Source: Parapedobacter lycopersici (GTDB lineage Bacteria; Bacteroidota; Bacteroidia; Sphingobacteriales; Sphingobacteriaceae). Taken from it: DNA of 64,000 bases. A program made the translations under genes and the position numbers. This document shows positions 30,406-40,700 of this stretch, piece after piece; positions within the stretch are counted from its first letter, which is position 1; each line of letters opens with the position of its first letter. A model generated the notes under the pieces. It was given only the letters and a program-made list of their open reading frames with translations, had not been told where the DNA came from and ran no database searches. The DNA is taken from assembly GCF_024643285.1 (NCBI RefSeq), contig NZ_JAMSLW010000006.1:62001-126000 (forward strand). Direction: 5' to 3'.

Positions 30406-32046
30406 CTAAAAGCTTTTGTCTTCCACATCCCACCACAGACGAGTACCGCCATTGTCAGGACCGCCGAGCAGATCAACCGCTGCGTTGACAGCAGCACTGT
30501 TGCTATTGTATTCACGCTGGGAGTATTTCATCCGGCGGATACCGATTTCGGTATCGATCTGTCCGTTGCTGTAGTTGAGCACCACAGGGAACTGGATGGG
30601 GTATCCTGTGCGCCGCTGTTCAGCCCAGGCCTCATCACCGTCGGGGAAAATAGCGAGCCATTTCTGGGTAATGATGCGTTCCAGCTTTTCATCGTTTGAA
30701 GCTGCTTCGTCCCACTTGATGGTTACCGTGCTCAGGTAAGGAGAGCCTTCCGGAACGTCGTTTTCTCCGGGCTCGATCGCCTTGGGATCGACGTACGCTG
30801 CCGGGGTTTTGGTGTCATCATTGAGGTAAGCGGTTAGTTCTCCACTAACGCCGTACATCTCGAAGGACTTGGCAATTCCGGTTTCGTAGTTTGTCTTGGC
30901 GTCGCCTGCGTTGGCCCAGCCGCGCAGTGCCGCTTCAGCTTTCAGGAACCAGGCCTCCGAAGCAACCATCAGCTGCATACGCTTCGAGAGGGGTTGCATT
31001 TTGGAGTAATTATCATACCGGCTTTTCTCATCGATCTGGATGCCACCGCGGATACCTTTGTATTGGCCTGCAACAACCGGATCAGTAGCTGGCCGGAATA
31101 ATTTCGGTAGACGGGGATCATCATATCCCACCAGGTGGGACTCAAGTTCCGCTGCCATCCGGGTGTCGCTCCACGAATCCGTAATGGTGGTGAGCGGATG
31201 GTCACCACTCAGTGCTACACTCCAATTATCCGCTACATCTTCCAGTAATCCACCGTTGGCAGGATCCAGCGCTTTTTCTCCCTGTGTGCGGGCGAGTTCG
31301 GGATCTACTTTCGATAAGCGCATCGCCAGTCGAAGCCGGAGGGTGTTAGTTACCTTGAGCAGGTGCGTGTAATTGTCGCCGGTATAACCGATATCGGACA
31401 GTGACATGGCCGTAGATACCGGCGTGTCTTCCTGCTTCAGTTCCTTAAAAATATTCATCGCCGTATCCAGGTCCGCAAAATACGCATTGAACAGCTCCGG
31501 CTGGGCATCGTATGCCACACCGCCGGTTTCGTTGGGCTTATTGTACTGGGTATAGATGATCGGGCCGAGCTTGTCACTTACCCGGTGCATGGACGCTACC
31601 CGTAGCAGTTTGGAAAACGCAAAGATGTCCTGCAGCGATTCGTTACTCCGCGTACTTTGCGATACACGCTCCAGCGGGCTCATGTTTAAAATGTAATGAT
31701 TGTCCCAGACAGCGTCGGTCCATACCGGAACGATCCGATACGTGAGGTTGTTTGAATTTCCCTCAAATTGAGCCTCTATGGCTAAATAGCCGGCATAAGC
31801 ATCACTGGCCAGGTTGTTGGCCAGCTGGTAATTACCTGTCGCCTCGTAAATGACGTTCCGCTGTGCCTGTGCCAGGAATGACCGGATCAGGGTATAATCC
31901 GCGTTGGCTTCCTCATCCGTTACCCCTCCCGGGTTGGTGTTCAGGTCTTCGAAGTTTTTTGTACAGCCGGCAGCACCGATAAGCAGTGCCGCTACCGCCA
32001 TAGTCGGGAACCATTTGGATCCCTTGATTCTCATATATTTTTTCAT
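30406..32046 (-). CDS. SusD/RagB-family nutrient-binding outer-membrane lipoprotein (copy 1)
   Basis: A 546-residue lipoprotein (Cys28 in GAAGC) of the SusD-like type represented by Pfam SusD-like_2. Recognisable features: FEDLNTNP after the lipobox, the TPR-like helical core (TLRLRLAMRLSKVDPELA), EAWFLKAEAALRGW, and the terminal region ITQKWLAIFPDGDEAWAEQRRTGYP. It forms the lid of the SusC transporter encoded 90 bases upstream and captures the ligand at the cell surface. The ligand cannot be named; no polysaccharide-degrading gene cluster accompanies it apart from the GH18 enzyme beyond the terminator. It has a clear paralogue at 36109. Confidence 0.93.
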   Translation of the reverse strand: MKKYMRIKGSKWFPTMAVAALLIGAAGCTKNFEDLNTNPGGVTDEEANADYTLIRSFLAQAQRNVIYEATGNYQLANNLASDAYAGYLAIEAQFEGNSNNLTYRIVPVWTDAVWDNHYILNMSPLERVSQSTRSNESLQDIFAFSKLLRVASMHRVSDKLGPIIYTQYNKPNETGGVAYDAQPELFNAYFADLDTAMNIFKELKQEDTPVSTAMSLSDIGYTGDNYTHLLKVTNTLRLRLAMRLSKVDPELARTQGEKALDPANGGLLEDVADNWSVALSGDHPLTTITDSWSDTRMAAELESHLVGYDDPRLPKLFRPATDPVVAGQYKGIRGGIQIDEKSRYDNYSKMQPLSKRMQLMVASEAWFLKAEAALRGWANAGDAKTNYETGIAKSFEMYGVSGELTAYLNDDTKTPAAYVDPKAIEPGENDVPEGSPYLSTVTIKWDEAASNDEKLERIITQKWLAIFPDGDEAWAEQRRTGYPIQFPVVLNYSNGQIDTEIGIRRMKYSQREYNSNSAAVNAAVDLLGGPDNGGTRLWWDVEDKSF

Positions 32047-32136
32047 CTGATAATTATTCTATATTGGCAATGAAGCCCGCATGAGTATATGTTCTTTTTG
32101 AGTGGTTACTCGTGCAAGTTTCATCGTCTTAAGCAA

Positions 32137-35100
32137 TTAGAAGGATACGTTCAATGTTAAACCAAACTGCCGGGTAGTCGGTAAACCGAAGGCATCGAGT
32201 CCTTGTCCGCCAACACCGGTTGTGGTGTTTAACTCCGGATCATATGGTGCATCGTTCCGGAAGAAGAACAGGTTACGTCCGGTAAGTGATACGCGTGCCT
32301 GTTGGATACCGTCCCACTGAATTGGCAGGCGGTAGCTCAGCGCAACCTCACGCAGCCTGATATTGGTGGCATTGTATACCTGGCCTTCGATGATACCCTC
32401 ACGGTTACCTACACCCTGATAGTATTCCTGTGTCGGCAACAGCCCTTGCCAAGGAGTTCCGTCAGCCAATACAGCCGGAATATTCAAACCACCTGCATCG
32501 CGGGCATCAGCACTCCGCTGGCTGTAACCAAAAGAGTTCAGGAAACCTTCGGTTACACTGATCACCTGTCCGCCGAAACGGCCGTCAATCGTCATGCTAA
32601 GCGACAGGTCGCCATAGCTAAACGTGTTATTCCAGCCGATAAGTGATTTCGGGTTATTGTTGCCAATGTAGCCGGGGCCGCCATTCTGGGGTGCTCCGTT
32701 TTCATCGACGATGATGGTTCCGTTTTCGTCACGCAGGAAGGTAGCCGCCCAGAAATCGCCGAATGAACCGCCGACGCGCAGGACGTTATAGTTGCCACCG
32801 ATGTCGTAGCGTTCACCTAGGTTGGGGGCTAATTCGACGATCTTGTTGCGGTTCATGGTAAAGTTGGCGCCGGTATTCCAGGTGAATTTCTCACCGCGGA
32901 AGATATCGGCTCCCAAAGCCACTTCAAGTCCTTTGTTCTCCACATTACCCGCGTTCAGGAACACGGTGGTATTTACTACACCGACCGGTCCCTGATATTC
33001 AAAGTACTGGTCTCTGGTGTTGGTTTTGTATAACGCCACATCCAGGTTAATCCGGTCATTCCAGAAACGACCCTCGTAGCCCAGTTCATAGCTCTGCTGG
33101 ATTTCCGGTTTCAACGGTAACCCTAAATACGGACCGGAAACATTTGGCGTTAGGATACCGGTGGCTAGTCCGTTAATTGGATTCGTAGCGTAGATGCCTA
33201 CGTCATTTCCCACTTGAGCAAAGGAGAACCGCAGCTTACTGTAGGTTACGAAATCAGGCAGGTCCATGATTTCAGACAGCACGCCGGTAACACCCGCTGA
33301 CCAGTAGAAATATCCTTTGTCTGATGCAGGAGTGAATGCCAGTGTGGATGCCCAGTCGTTACGTGCGGTTGCATCAATATATACTTTGCCTTGGAAACCG
33401 ATGTTGGCCGAAGCAAATAGGGATTGGATCTGGCGTCTGTTAATGGTCTCTGTCAGGTTGTCCAGCGGCTGGTCACGGTAAAGGTTGCTCAAAAGGAATT
33501 TATTGGCTACTACAAGACGCCGTGCATCAAGGTTCCAGCTTTCGGAACGCTCGTCATTGATAGATGTTCCTGCGGTAAAGTTTAATTCCCAGTCATTCCA
33601 CTGGCGGTTACCGCTTAGGAGGAAATCCCCGTACATAGCGGTGCTTTCCCCGGCGTTACGTTGGTAACGACCGTTGTCATTCAATACGCCGTCGATGGGC
33701 CGTCCACCGACAACTCCCTGCGTTCCGGCATAGGAGCGGCGCTCCCACGTATCCCAGCGTTTATTCAGGGTACCTCGGGCACTTGCCGTCAGCCAGTCAG
33801 TCAGTTTGAAGCTCAGTTGTGCCTGGCCAATGATGTTATTACGGGTCTGATCGTTCGGGTTCCGATTCAGGATCCAGTACGGATTCTGGGTGTTGTGGTT
33901 GCCCGTCAGTTGATTGTCGTAGTTGATGTTATACCAGTTCTGGAGATTCAGGTTCCGGCTTCCGGAGAAATATTCGAAGTTATCCCTGAATTCATTGAAG
34001 TCCAGTCCGCGTGGGAACATATACAGGCCGGTTAACGGACCGAAGTACAAGCCCGAAGAAGGCCGGTTGTGGACTTTTTGATTAGAATACATCAGGCTTC
34101 CGTCGAAAGACAAGCGGTCGTCGAAGAACTTGGTAGAGTTACGGAATGTGGCAGAATGCTGTCCGAATTTACTCGTAGGGAGGATCCCTTTGTTAGTCGT
34201 ATTTCCGTACGAGAAATAGTTCTGCATTTTGTCGGTACCCCCGCTCAGGCTAACGGAGTTCATCAGGGTTGTTCCGAGGTCAAAGAAATCGGCCACGTGA
34301 TCGTTAAATGATCCTTTTGCACCCCAGCTATCTTCGGCGCCGGGAGTAGTCTGCCCATAGCTGAACTGCAATTCAGGTAGATAGAAGGCCTGATCGATGG
34401 ATACGCCGCTGGAGATATCGATGCGTGTACGGCCGGCTGCACCTTTCTTGGTGGTGATCATGATGGCCCCATTGGCACCCTGACTTCCGTATAACGCCGA
34501 AGCTGAAGCACCTTTCAGTACGTTGATGCTGGCGATATCTTCCGGGTTCAGTGTGCTGAGGATGTCACCGCGGTCAGTGTCCCCGCCAAAGGCGCCGGAA
34601 GTACCACTGCCACTTGTGTTAGTGATGGGCAATCCGTCAATCACGTACAGCGGTTGGTTGTTGCGATTGGATTTGAAACCACGCAGGACAATGTTTACGG
34701 ATCCACCGACACCGGAGGAACTCCGGTTGATCTGCAGACCAGATACCTTGCCGGTCAGGTTATTCATCGGGTTGGCATCTTTTACACGCGTTAACTCGTC
34801 GCCTTTTACCACTTGTGTAGAGTACGTGAGGCTTTTTGATTTCCGCTCGATACCCAATGCCGTTACCACGACTTCATCCAGATTAGTGGCGTCTTCCTCA
34901 AGCGTTACGTTGATGGAAGTCTGGCCGTTAATCGGCACTGTCTGGCTTACGTAGCCAATGTTGGTAAATGTCAATGATCCGTTACCGGGCGCATTAATGG
35001 AGAAGTTTCCCTCCTCGTTGGTGGCTGTTCCCTGGCCGGTTCCGGCTACCATTACCGATACGTTCGGCAGTGGCGCGTCGTCCTGGCCCGAAACGTGCCC

Positions 35101-35184
35101 GGTTACGGTGATGCCCTGGGCCAGCACGTAGTACGTACTGCTCAGAAGCAGACACATTAATAGAAAAAATTGCCTTTTTTTCAT
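32137..35184 (-). CDS. SusC/RagA-family TonB-linked outer-membrane protein (copy 1)
   Basis: A 1015-residue TonB-dependent importer. Signal peptide (residues 1-22), carboxypeptidase-D regulatory-like domain (about 24-105, ITVTGHVSG ... INVTLEEDATNLDEVVV), TonB-box-like/SusC signature DEVVVTALGIER, plug domain (about 115-230, with IVLRGFKS and PLYVIDGLPI), and a 22-strand barrel to the C-terminal F. It lacks an N-terminal STN signalling domain. It partners with the SusD just downstream. The first 110 residues are very like those of the second SusC (37733-40750), while plug loops and barrel diverge, suggesting duplication followed by change of ligand. Confidence 0.95.
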   Translation of the reverse strand: MKKRQFFLLMCLLLSSTYYVLAQGITVTGHVSGQDDAPLPNVSVMVAGTGQGTATNEEGNFSINAPGNGSLTFTNIGYVSQTVPINGQTSINVTLEEDATNLDEVVVTALGIERKSKSLTYSTQVVKGDELTRVKDANPMNNLTGKVSGLQINRSSSGVGGSVNIVLRGFKSNRNNQPLYVIDGLPITNTSGSGTSGAFGGDTDRGDILSTLNPEDIASINVLKGASASALYGSQGANGAIMITTKKGAAGRTRIDISSGVSIDQAFYLPELQFSYGQTTPGAEDSWGAKGSFNDHVADFFDLGTTLMNSVSLSGGTDKMQNYFSYGNTTNKGILPTSKFGQHSATFRNSTKFFDDRLSFDGSLMYSNQKVHNRPSSGLYFGPLTGLYMFPRGLDFNEFRDNFEYFSGSRNLNLQNWYNINYDNQLTGNHNTQNPYWILNRNPNDQTRNNIIGQAQLSFKLTDWLTASARGTLNKRWDTWERRSYAGTQGVVGGRPIDGVLNDNGRYQRNAGESTAMYGDFLLSGNRQWNDWELNFTAGTSINDERSESWNLDARRLVVANKFLLSNLYRDQPLDNLTETINRRQIQSLFASANIGFQGKVYIDATARNDWASTLAFTPASDKGYFYWSAGVTGVLSEIMDLPDFVTYSKLRFSFAQVGNDVGIYATNPINGLATGILTPNVSGPYLGLPLKPEIQQSYELGYEGRFWNDRINLDVALYKTNTRDQYFEYQGPVGVVNTTVFLNAGNVENKGLEVALGADIFRGEKFTWNTGANFTMNRNKIVELAPNLGERYDIGGNYNVLRVGGSFGDFWAATFLRDENGTIIVDENGAPQNGGPGYIGNNNPKSLIGWNNTFSYGDLSLSMTIDGRFGGQVISVTEGFLNSFGYSQRSADARDAGGLNIPAVLADGTPWQGLLPTQEYYQGVGNREGIIEGQVYNATNIRLREVALSYRLPIQWDGIQQARVSLTGRNLFFFRNDAPYDPELNTTTGVGGQGLDAFGLPTTRQFGLTLNVSF

Positions 35185-35619
35185 GTTGTTAATAGTTATT
35201 TAGGGGTTAAAAAAATAAGCAGTACAAGAATCATTTCCACACAACCACCAATTATGGCAGCCGCCGGACAACAATAAACCACATGGGTTTATGGCTAAAC
35301 CTTAACAACTTGTAACAGCAGTTAATGCTGTACAGCAGCTGTTTTGATATAAGAAATGATTAGGGAGTATAGTATCTGGAAGTAATTTGCTTCCCTGTTA
35401 AGATGATGTCGGGCCAATTTTGCCTCGTTCTTTAAATCGGAATTTCGCCTCGGAAAATACGTAATAATTCATCATGTGTGCGTTTACCACTTGTGTTAGT
35501 TGTTGTTTACTTATCCATCGGCGTGTGTTGGTTTGCTATTTTCGATTTAGCAAACCGGTTAGGGGACGTGCATTTCCCCTGTTTTTCATGTGTGCGCCGT
35601 GCTATGTTGATTAGCGGGG
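35185..35619 (-). other. long 5' leader of SusC copy 1
   Basis: No gene is seen here. If the promoter at 35620-35651 is used, this is an untranslated leader of about 430 bases. The segment nearest the ATG, containing TTAACCCCTAAATAACTA on the minus strand, closely resembles the corresponding part of the SusC copy 2 leader. Two TAACA pentamers 10 bases apart occur at 35303 and 35313. Confidence 0.4.
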
Positions 35620-35651
35620 CTAATGTAGGAAAGGCTATTTGTATTTGCAAA
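35620..35651 (-). promoter_or_regulatory. promoter of SusC/SusD operon 1
   Basis: Minus strand: TTTG, 20-base spacer, TACATTAG. The -33 and spacing are canonical; the -7 box has A instead of T at its seventh base. Twenty-four of 32 positions equal those in the promoter of SusC copy 2, including the block TTTGCAAAT. Confidence 0.6.
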
Positions 35652-35806
35652 CAAAGTCATTGGAATTTTTAAGCAACGTTTTTGTTGCAAGACATTAGGT
35701 GTTGATTAAGAGTGGGTTAATTTTTATTGGTGCTGATTAGCAAATGACAATAGGTGATTTAATGTAATATGTACGATTAAGCAACGGCATGATTTCGTAT
35801 TAAGTT

Positions 35807-36012
35807 GTTCGAGTATTGTTCGAGTATTGTTCGGCTGCTGTTCGAGTAGTCTTCGAGTGTGCTTCGGGACTTGCTCGGGATTCGTTCGACTCGGCTTCGG
35901 GGCCGCTCCGAGTGCAACCGTTTGCATTTCGAAGAGCTTCGAAGCGTCCCCGAAGAAATGCCGACGGAATCTCGAAGGGAAGTCATTCAAACCTCGAAGA
36001 GTGTCCGATGCC
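35807..36012. repeat. TTCGAG-type short-repeat element (element A)
   Basis: About 200 bases built from imperfect 10-11-base units centred on TTCGAG or TTCGGG (for example two consecutive GTTCGAGTATT units at 35808 and 35819). The right-hand part carries the complementary form (CTCGAAG, TTCGAAG), so the element is an imperfect inverted array. Open frames cross it in several phases but none looks like a protein. It lies between the promoter of SusC copy 1 and the terminator of SusD copy 2. A related element is at 53778. Confidence 0.65.
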
Positions 36013-36050
36013 GGCCGCAAGGTTCTCTTGTATCCAGCGGTGAGGTTGCA

Positions 36051-36086
36051 AATAAAAAGCCCCCACATCATAGACATGGGGGCTTT
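36051..36086 (-). terminator. terminator of SusC/SusD operon 2
   Basis: A 10-base stem (AAAGCCCCCA / TGGGGGCTTT) with an 11-base loop. On the minus strand a TTTTTATTT tract follows. It lies 22 bases past the SusD stop at 36109. Confidence 0.85.
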
Positions 36087-36108
36087 AGTGATTCTGGATA
36101 GATAGATA

Positions 36109-37680
36109 TTAATTATCTTTCATCCAATAGAAAGTAACATCCTCGTCATCACGACCAAGGTATTGCACGGCTTGCGCATACCCGGCAGGTGTTGCATTTA
36201 CAACCTGTACTACCGGATAAGTTAAACGTTTAATAAACGTACCCAAAGGCAATAATGGGTTCTGCGGGTCCATGATGTGGTATTGCTTCGGATATCCGGT
36301 ACGACGGATTTCACTCCATCCTTCGGTTCCCTCAGGCCACATGGCGATCCATTTCTGCGTGATGATTTTCTCCAGTTTGGTCTCGAAACCCGCTCCTTCG
36401 TCCCATTTTACCGTTACGTTTGATAAGACTGGAGCGCTATAATTGGCCGTTTTCGGATCAACATATGGAAGCATGGTACTAGTACTTTGTAGGTATTGGT
36501 CCGCGCCGGATACACCATTTTCTTCGATGGATACCCGGATTCCCTGTTCATAAAACTCTTGAGCGGTGCCGCCCATATTGAATCCCCTTAACGCGCCTTC
36601 GGCACGAAGGAAATAACTTTCGGCAACATCCATAACGGTAACAGGATCTGTTAACTGAAAGTTGGGTAGCGAGAAGTTTACATAAGTATCCTTTGCCGGG
36701 TGTTTACCTCCCGGTCGGATGCCGCGGTATTCGCCATTCAATGCCGGATCTGTAGCGGGACGCGCATAAGCCGGTAAACGGGGATCACCAAAGCCGTCCA
36801 TGTAGCTAATAATAGCAGCGGACATCCGGGTATCACTCCAGGCATCACGCATGGTTACATAGGCATTTCCTGCAGGGTTGGTGACACCAAAAGAACCAAC
36901 TGTTTCATCCAGCAGTCCACCGTTTGCTGGATCGATCGCTTTTTCAGCTTCTGTCTTCGCTTGTGCGGCGTCGACAGCAGAAATACGGATGGCCAACCGG
37001 AGCCGCAGGGTATTGGCGGCCTTAATCCAGCTCGTATACTCGCCCTTGAGTGTGGAATTATCCCACCGTTTAAAACGAGTGACGTCTGCATCGGGATTCG
37101 CTGCTTCGGCTGCCTGGAGCGCGGCTACTGCCCAATCCAAATCCTTAAAAAACAATGCATAACACTCTTCCGGTGTGTTAAATTTTGGTTCCGCCGTTAA
37201 TCCGTATTCTTCATACGGATAAGGTCCGAACGTGTCGACTAAGCGATGTCCGCCGAATACCTTAGCGATGAGCGCAATGGCATACAAATCGGGATATTTC
37301 TCCTGGATATTATTTTTATACATCGCCACCCAGTTGTTCATTACACTATTTGTGGTAACGGTCCAGGACCCCGGCCATCGACCCCTAGTGTTATACGTTA
37401 GCGTATTCACATTGCCGGTAAATTCTCCGGGGGGCTCTAAATAGCCCGCGTACGATTCCGCCTGCAGGTTTTGCTGGGTTTGTACGGAGGTAGTGATACT
37501 AACGATGTTATTCATCATCGAAGGAAGCAGGAAGCCCCCCTCATTGGCGTCGTAAGACAGGCCCTGATCGGAGATGTGTTTTTGGTTTTTGTTCAACCCC
37601 TCAAAATCTTCGGTACAGGCCTGTGTGGCCAACACCGCCAGGGCCAACCACAACGCTTTGGATTTTATTTTTTGATTCAT
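36109..37680 (-). CDS. SusD/RagB-family nutrient-binding outer-membrane lipoprotein (copy 2)
   Basis: A 523-residue lipoprotein (Cys22 in LATQAC) paralogous to copy 1: EDFEGLNKNQ after the Cys, TLRLRLAIRISAVDAAQAK, ALRGFN, ITQKWIAMWPEGTEGWSEIRRTGYP. It should pair with the SusC encoded 52 bases upstream as the surface ligand-binding lid. Differences from copy 1 in the loops between helices suggest another ligand. The operon ends with the terminator at 36051-36086. Confidence 0.93.
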   Translation of the reverse strand: MNQKIKSKALWLALAVLATQACTEDFEGLNKNQKHISDQGLSYDANEGGFLLPSMMNNIVSITTSVQTQQNLQAESYAGYLEPPGEFTGNVNTLTYNTRGRWPGSWTVTTNSVMNNWVAMYKNNIQEKYPDLYAIALIAKVFGGHRLVDTFGPYPYEEYGLTAEPKFNTPEECYALFFKDLDWAVAALQAAEAANPDADVTRFKRWDNSTLKGEYTSWIKAANTLRLRLAIRISAVDAAQAKTEAEKAIDPANGGLLDETVGSFGVTNPAGNAYVTMRDAWSDTRMSAAIISYMDGFGDPRLPAYARPATDPALNGEYRGIRPGGKHPAKDTYVNFSLPNFQLTDPVTVMDVAESYFLRAEGALRGFNMGGTAQEFYEQGIRVSIEENGVSGADQYLQSTSTMLPYVDPKTANYSAPVLSNVTVKWDEGAGFETKLEKIITQKWIAMWPEGTEGWSEIRRTGYPKQYHIMDPQNPLLPLGTFIKRLTYPVVQVVNATPAGYAQAVQYLGRDDEDVTFYWMKDN

Positions 37681-37732
37681 GATCTTTCTTTACTTAAATG
37701 TGTTAATTCCGACTCTTATGTTATTTCCTTTA

Positions 37733-40700
37733 TTACAATCCTACCCGTAATGACAGACCGATAGAGCGGGCCGAAGGCGTTTGGAAGTTTTCAAACCCTT
37801 GACTGCCATTGGTAGTGCCATAAGCCAATTCCGGATCGAAGGGCGCTTTTTTGTACAGGAAGAAGAGGTTACGGGCAATTAACGATACATTGATGCTCCG
37901 AATCCGGTCCGTAAATTTCGGTAAGGTATAACCCAATGCAAATTCACGTAAGCGGATATTGGTGGAGTCAAATATATACTCCTGAGAAGCGGCGTTGTAG
38001 TCGGCCGCTGCAGAAATATAGTAGTAGTACGTCTGCGCATCGATCGTCCGGCCGTTTAGCACCACGCCACCGGCATCCCGTGCTTCACCACTCCGCTTAG
38101 ATAAGCCCTTGTAATCCAGCCACTGTTCGGTCGAAGAGGCTACCAAGCCACCCCACCGGCTATCTAACAAGAATGACAACGTAAAGTTTTTATACGTAAA
38201 TTGGTTATTCCAGTTAAGCAGGAAATCGGGGTTTGCATTACCGATAAACTGATCGTCTACGGCAGATAATAAGGGTAAGCCGGTTTCTTCGTCAAATAAC
38301 TGGTTGCCATTTTCGTCGTATTGGTAGCTCTTGCCAAACAAGTCGTGGTAAGCACCGTATTTACGGCCATTTAACAGATCGCTGCCCGGGCGGAGCAGGT
38401 ACATGTTGGTTAACCGGTTGCCGGAATTCAATACAAAACGGTCAGCAGAAAGGAGATCGCTCAATTGCTTAATCCGGTTGGTGTTACGGGTAAAGTTTAC
38501 ACTGGGGCTCCAGGTCACTTGTCCGAATTGTTTCCGATAGCTCAACCCGGCCTCAATACCCATGTTTTGAATGGTGCCACCATTGATCCAGAAGTTAGAT
38601 GCACCGGATCCTGCAGGGGCAGTAATCTGGAATACCTGATCTTCGGTAGTCGCGTTGTAGTAGGTGACATTCAAATTCAGGCTGTTGTTGAAAAAGCCTA
38701 AATCGACACCGAATTCCAAGGACTTCGTACGTTCGGGTTGTAAGCTGATGGTGTCCGTACCGCTGAAGAAAGGCAAGGCGCCACGACCCACAATGTTTCC
38801 GTTTACGTCAAGGGTATAGTTTGGTGCGCGTTCCGAGGCGCCGAACGGCAGACTATTACCAACTTCGGCGTATGATCCCCGCAGTTTAACGTGAGATACC
38901 ACATCGTTTTGCGGTAAGTCTTCGCTCAGTACATACGAAAGGCCGACAGATGGATAGAAGAACGCATCATCCACCGTGGATGACCACTCGTTGCGGGCGG
39001 TCACGTCGAGGAATAGTTTGTCTTGCCATCCCAATGTAGCCGCACCCATTACTGCACGATTGATTTCCTTTGTTTTGCTTTCTCTGCGAATAAAATTTCC
39101 TTGCAAGGCGTAAGCGGAGAAATAATTAGGGAAAATCAAGGTGTTTTGGGCGCCATTGGTTCCATTCTCGAGATTATGGAAATTCCAGATCGTCTGGCTG
39201 GTTCCTACGAAAGCATTCAGTGAAATGTCGCCAAAGGTTTTGTTTGCATTGACAATGAAGTCAGAAAACCATTCCTGGCCACCGCTGATCTCTTTGTTGT
39301 ATGAACCGTTTGCACCTACCGATGTGGGATCGGAAGATGCACCAAAGCGCTCTTCTTCATCTCTGCTATAAATGTTCAGTGTGGTACGACCCGTAGCTGT
39401 TAACCAATCCGCAATATCCCATTTCGCTGAAGTCATGAAATTGGTGCGGCTAAAGTTCTGGTCACGCTGAATCTGATTGATAATCCAGTAGGGATTCTGG
39501 TTGGAGCTGTGCTCGTTACGGATATACGGCCAGTTTTGGGTATACATTAACCGTGCCTCGTTCCACACCGCGCCACCATTGGGCATGTATTTACCCATGT
39601 CATCGCCCATTGGGAACAGATACAGACCAAACATCGGACTGTTGTACCAGCCGGAAAAGTTACGGTTTTCAGTCACGCCTTTGATGTAGTTGATGCTTGC
39701 ATCCAGTTGTACTTTATCGCGGAAAATGGGTGTGCTACCGCGTACCGTAAAGTTATGCCGGCTATAGTCATAGCCCGGAATCATTGCCTTAGCCGTGGTA
39801 TTTGCATAAGATGCATACATCCGGCTTTTGTCATTGCCGCTGCTGATGGAGACACTGTTGATGTAGTTTTCGCCCGTGCGGAAGAAATCCTTGATGTGCG
39901 CATCACTGCCGTTGGTGATTTTCGGACCCCAACTGTCGTTGGTCCCGGTCCCAGGTTCTCCATCCAGTCCCTGTCCGTAGGTAGTCTGGATTTCGGGTAA
40001 TAACATGGGGTTGTCAAACATTGCTGAAGAGGCTACATTGACTTCCGTGCTGCCTAACTTTCCTTTTTTGGTGGTGATCAAAATTACACCGTTAGCTGCC
40101 TGGCTACCATAAAGCGCTGCTGCAGAAGCACCCTGCAATACCTGCAGGCTTTCGATGTCTTCCTGGTTGAAGTCAGCGAAACCGCCTACTGGAATACCGT
40201 CAACCACATACAGCGGCTGGTTGTTACCGGTAATCGATTTGTTTCCCCGGAGCACAATACGAGGTGCCGCACCCGGACCACCGTCACCCTGTGTTACGAA
40301 TACACCCGCGGCCCGTCCGGCCAGGTTATTCAGTACGTTGGGGCTTTTCACTGCGTTCAACTCCTCGGAAGATACTTTGGTCGTATTATACGTCAAACTC
40401 TTGGATGAACGTTCAATACCCAGTGCCGTTACCACCACTTCATCTAATGACGTCGCATCTTCTTCGAGGGTCACATTAATGGAAGTACGGTTGTTAATTG
40501 CTACGGTCTGGCTGACATGTCCGATGTAGGTGAACGTCAGCGATGCATTGCCGGGCGCATGGATTGAATAATTGCCCTGATCGTTGGTGCTTGTTCCCTG
40601 ATTGGTGCCCGTTACGAATATCGAAACATTCGATAGTGGTGTACCATCCGACCCGGAAACCCGGCCGGTGACTGTGATATCCTGAGCCATAACATAACTG

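Noticed and set aside
35303-35317. Two TAACA pentamers 10 bases apart in the SusC copy 1 leader, similar to the TGTTA boxes
   Set aside because: Only two half-sites and a different flank; not enough to assign it to the regulator at 25605.
35724-36077. Open reading frames on both strands across element A (for example a 117-residue minus-strand frame)
   Set aside because: They run through the short-repeat array and the SusD terminator, have low-complexity Ser/Asn/Arg-rich translations, and no promoter or family match.
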